In this document: positions 6,106 to 7,598 of the stretch, one piece after another
Layout of the letters: each line of letters starts with the position of its first letter
Position numbering within the stretch: the first letter of the stretch is position 1
Assembly (NCBI GenBank): GCA_029880275.1
Contig: JAOUOQ010000088.1
Location: forward strand, 1-7,598
Direction: 5' to 3'
Length of the DNA: 7,598 bases
Source of the DNA: Candidatus Aminicenantota bacterium
GTDB taxonomy: Bacteria; Acidobacteriota; B3-B38; Guanabaribacteriales; B3-B38
Program-made: the position numbers and the translations under genes
The notes under the pieces: generated by a model
What the model was told of the DNA's origin: nothing
Seen by the model: only the letters and a program-made list of their open reading frames with translations
Database searches by the model: none

Positions 6106-6159
6106 TGATAATTGATTAACGGGTGATAAATTAAAAGTTAATGATAAGTAATTTTAAAA
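6106..6159 (+). repeat. Three imperfect 18-nt units starting with TGATAA
   Basis: TGATAA occurs at 6106, 6124 and 6142, exactly 18 nt apart; the rest of each unit is AT-rich and only loosely similar. ATTAAC (6115-6120) and GTTAAT (6137-6142) inside it are inverted. The tract lies between the shared leader element and the ribosome binding site of the ChaN/TIKI-like gene (AGGAGG, 6166-6171, 7-nt spacer) and is missing from the otherwise similar leader at 7427-7537, so it looks like an insertion or expansion specific to this copy. Confidence 0.4.
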
Positions 6160-6178
6160 AGATTCAGGAGGAGTAAGG

Positions 6179-7348
6179 ATGTGGAAACCTGCTTTATTAT
6201 GGTGTGTTTATCCAATAATAGTTCTTTTTAGTCTTGCTTCTGTGAAGTTAATAAGGGAGATTACCAATGAAGAAAAACAGGAGTTGATTCAATATCTCAC
6301 AACTCATTGGAAGACCCCGGAAGGCTATGTTGTGGAGAAATTTTCGGACCATGACCTTGTATTCATTGGTGAATATCATCGCATAAAGCACGATGTGGAG
6401 TTGATTCAGAATCTCATTCCCCGTTTGTACGAAATTGGAGTCCGCAACCTGGGAATTGAAATGGGCTGCTACGAATATCAAGACAAAGTCGATTCGCTCA
6501 TCACCGCAGAGAAGTACGACGAGCAGCTGGCTCGGTGGTTGATGTTCAAATGGTCTGTCACCTGGGGTTACCAAGAGTATATGGATATATACCGAAAAGC
6601 ATGGGAAGTGAATAAATCCCTCCCCAAGGATGCGCCAAGATTCAGAGTGGTCAACCTGGATTACAGGCCGAATTGGAATCTGGCAGAGGAGGAAATGACT
6701 CCCGAACTATGGCAAAAAGTACGGCATAAGGGTACCACTGACGAGCACATGGCGCAAGTGATAATGACAGAATTTGTTGATAAGGGTCAAAAGGCTTTAA
6801 TCTTTTCAGGGTCGCACCATGCTTTCACTCATTACTATCAGCCTATTTACGATTATGAGACCAAGGAATTCAAAGGATTTAGCAAACAACGGGCTGGAAA
6901 CATTATCTACAGCAAAATTCCTGACAGGGTTATCTATATAGAGCTGCATGCTCCATGGTGGGCAAAGGAAAACCTTGACGATGAGAACTATCCTGTCGGT
7001 GGGGTAATTGATGAGATAATGAAAGAATTTAAGAACAAAAGAGTTGGTTTCGATGTCAAAGGGACACCATTTGGCAAACTGCGGGATGATGATACATATT
7101 ACTCCATCGGATACGAAGAGTTTACCTTAAGCACCATTTGCGATGGTTATATTTTCCAAAAACAATTGAGCGACTATGAAGGGTGCGCCGTGGACACAGA
7201 TTTCATTACAGAAGAGAATTTTCAGGAAGCAATCGAGTACCTGCCAAATGTGAGGGCGAGAAAATTTTTCACCAAACCCGAAGAACTTATCAATGAAATA
7301 GTAAAAGATGCACAAATACAAAGGAGGTTTCAGCTCCATATGAAATGA
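6179..7348 (+). CDS. ChaN/EreA/TIKI-superfamily protein with N-terminal signal or anchor
   Basis: 389 residues. The N-terminus (WKPALLWCVYPIIVLFSLASVKL, residues 2-24) is a hydrophobic signal or membrane anchor, so the protein is exported. The next region, DLVFIGEYHRIKHDVELIQNLI (59-80) followed by GVRNLGIEMG (87-96), is the opening of the ChaN/erythromycin-esterase/TIKI fold: a strand ending in GExH (G64-E65-H67), a helix, and a strand ending in a conserved Glu (E94). The second GxxH motif is GSHH (211-214), after the strand KALIFS. These GxxH motifs define the superfamily, whose members include haem-binding ChaN lipoproteins, macrolide esterases and TIKI proteases. VIYIELHAPW (251-260) follows; the C-terminal third has no motif I know. 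LLWC (6-9) is not a lipobox. The ATG has a strong AGGAGG 7 nt upstream. Neighbours do not reveal the substrate; haem binding or hydrolase activity are both possible. Confidence 0.8.
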   Translation: MWKPALLWCVYPIIVLFSLASVKLIREITNEEKQELIQYLTTHWKTPEGYVVEKFSDHDLVFIGEYHRIKHDVELIQNLIPRLYEIGVRNLGIEMGCYEYQDKVDSLITAEKYDEQLARWLMFKWSVTWGYQEYMDIYRKAWEVNKSLPKDAPRFRVVNLDYRPNWNLAEEEMTPELWQKVRHKGTTDEHMAQVIMTEFVDKGQKALIFSGSHHAFTHYYQPIYDYETKEFKGFSKQRAGNIIYSKIPDRVIYIELHAPWWAKENLDDENYPVGGVIDEIMKEFKNKRVGFDVKGTPFGKLRDDDTYYSIGYEEFTLSTICDGYIFQKQLSDYEGCAVDTDFITEENFQEAIEYLPNVRARKFFTKPEELINEIVKDAQIQRRFQLHMK

Positions 7349-7356
7349 GTTTTTTT
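7328..7356 (+). terminator. Possible weak terminator overlapping the end of the ChaN/TIKI-like gene
   Basis: TTTCA (7328-7332) and TGAAA (7341-7345) form a 5-bp AT-rich stem with an 8-nt loop, and a run of seven T (7350-7356) begins 4 nt after it. The stem is weak and lies within the last codons, so this is at best a poor intrinsic terminator. TTGAAC (7355-7360) at the end of the T-run could also serve as a -35 box with TATTAT (7380-7385) at a long 19-nt spacing. Confidence 0.25.
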
Positions 7357-7426
7357 GAACTTCCTAAAACCCAAAAGCGTATTATTATGAGAAAACAATG
7401 ATTCAATCTAAAAAAGAAAGAGGAAA

Positions 7427-7511
7427 AAATTCAGCCTAAAGGGGGAAAATTGAATTTAGACCAAAAAAGGGAATTCCCATTATTCTTAGATAGCTTAGAA
7501 AATTAACCTGG
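7427..7511 (+). promoter_or_regulatory. Shared leader element, copy B
   Basis: An 85-nt counterpart of 6011-6091, upstream of the gene starting at 7538. Blocks: AAATTCAGC (7427-7435), CCAAAAAAGG (7461-7470), palindrome GGGAATTCCC (7469-7478) where copy A has AGGA-AAC-TCCT, AGAT (7488-7491), and TTAGAAAA followed by TAACCTGG (7504-7511). Its 3' end is only 26 nt from the start codon, against 87 nt in copy A, because the TGATAA tract is absent. The promoter upstream is unclear. Confidence 0.6.
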
Positions 7512-7520
7512 AAAACAAAC

Positions 7521-7537
7521 GATAAGGAGGATTTATC
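7521..7537 (+). promoter_or_regulatory. Strong ribosome binding site in the loop of a short inverted repeat
   Basis: AAGGAGG (7524-7530) lies 7 nt before the ATG at 7538. GATAA (7521-7525) and TTATC (7533-7537) flank it as 5-bp inverted arms, placing most of the binding site in the 7-nt loop. The stem is AT-rich and would be weak; its main use here is to support the start of the partial gene. Confidence 0.5.
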
Positions 7538-7598
7538 ATGAGAAAAAGGTTTATCAAAATTGTTTCCTTTTTGTTTGTGATGTCGCTTTTTATTTACC
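7538..7598 (+). CDS. Start of an exported protein gene (cut by window edge)
   Basis: Only 20 codons are visible: MRKRFIKIVSFLFVMSLFIY. This is a typical signal-peptide start, with four basic residues (R2, K3, R4, K7) followed by a hydrophobic stretch from residue 8 on. The start is well supported by AAGGAGG with a 7-nt spacer. The mature protein is out of view, so no function can be given. The leader upstream contains a copy of the element also found before the ChaN/TIKI-like gene, which raises the possibility that the two genes are tandem paralogues or are co-regulated; the visible N-termini share only the general signal-peptide pattern. Confidence 0.7.
   Translation, partial: MRKRFIKIVSFLFVMSLFIY

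Noticed and set aside
6194..6205. Possible lipobox LLWC in the ChaN/TIKI-like protein (and LIVC in the exported protein)
   Set aside because: The residue before Cys is Trp or Val instead of Gly/Ala/Ser, and both Cys lie inside the hydrophobic core instead of at its end.
1..7598. CRISPR array, insertion sequence, prophage or defence island
   Set aside because: No regularly spaced identical repeats, transposase or integrase reading frames, terminal inverted repeats, or nuclease/helicase motifs were seen.

Overview
The window looks like chromosomal DNA of a diderm, probably anaerobic or facultatively anaerobic bacterium, with moderate GC and intergenic regions that are clearly more AT-rich than the genes. 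A diderm host is suggested by the AsmA/TamB-like envelope protein at the left edge. An oxygen-limited lifestyle is suggested by the pairing of a LarA-type nickel-pincer racemase with an iron-type alcohol dehydrogenase. No gene fixes the phylum; Desulfobacterota or a similar lineage is a guess. I see no transposase, integrase, tRNA, rRNA or CRISPR array.

Layout. Minus strand, right to left: an Fe-dependent alcohol dehydrogenase (2119-3393) is followed after 2 nt by a LarA-family enzyme (758-2116) that starts with TTG, so the two form a translationally coupled operon. Further left is the N-terminal part of an AsmA/TamB-like membrane-anchored protein (544 down to the left edge). Plus strand, left to right: an MscS-family channel (3786-4826) behind two good promoter matches; a small exported protein of unknown function (4958-5749) with its own promoter; a ChaN/EreA/TIKI-superfamily protein with an N-terminal signal or anchor (6179-7348); and the first 20 codons of another signal-peptide-bearing gene (7538 to the right edge).

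Together, the operon probably handles a 2-hydroxy acid: LarA would interconvert stereoisomers and the dehydrogenase would oxidise or reduce an alcohol or hydroxy acid, but the substrate cannot be read from sequence. The plus-strand genes encode envelope or exported proteins and look like separate transcription units rather than one operon, because each has its own long leader.

The least ordinary signal is outside the genes. The leaders of the last two genes share a roughly 85-nt element (6011-6091 and 7427-7511; about 62 of 85 aligned columns identical by hand). It has a conserved central inverted repeat and a conserved 3' block ending in TAACCTGG. The promoters of the MscS and ChaN-like genes share TTGACT and a TGCTATAAG extended -10. 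There is also a dense hairpin cluster after the small exported gene, an 18-nt-periodic TGATAA motif, and a hairpin-rich leader in front of the dehydrogenase operon.
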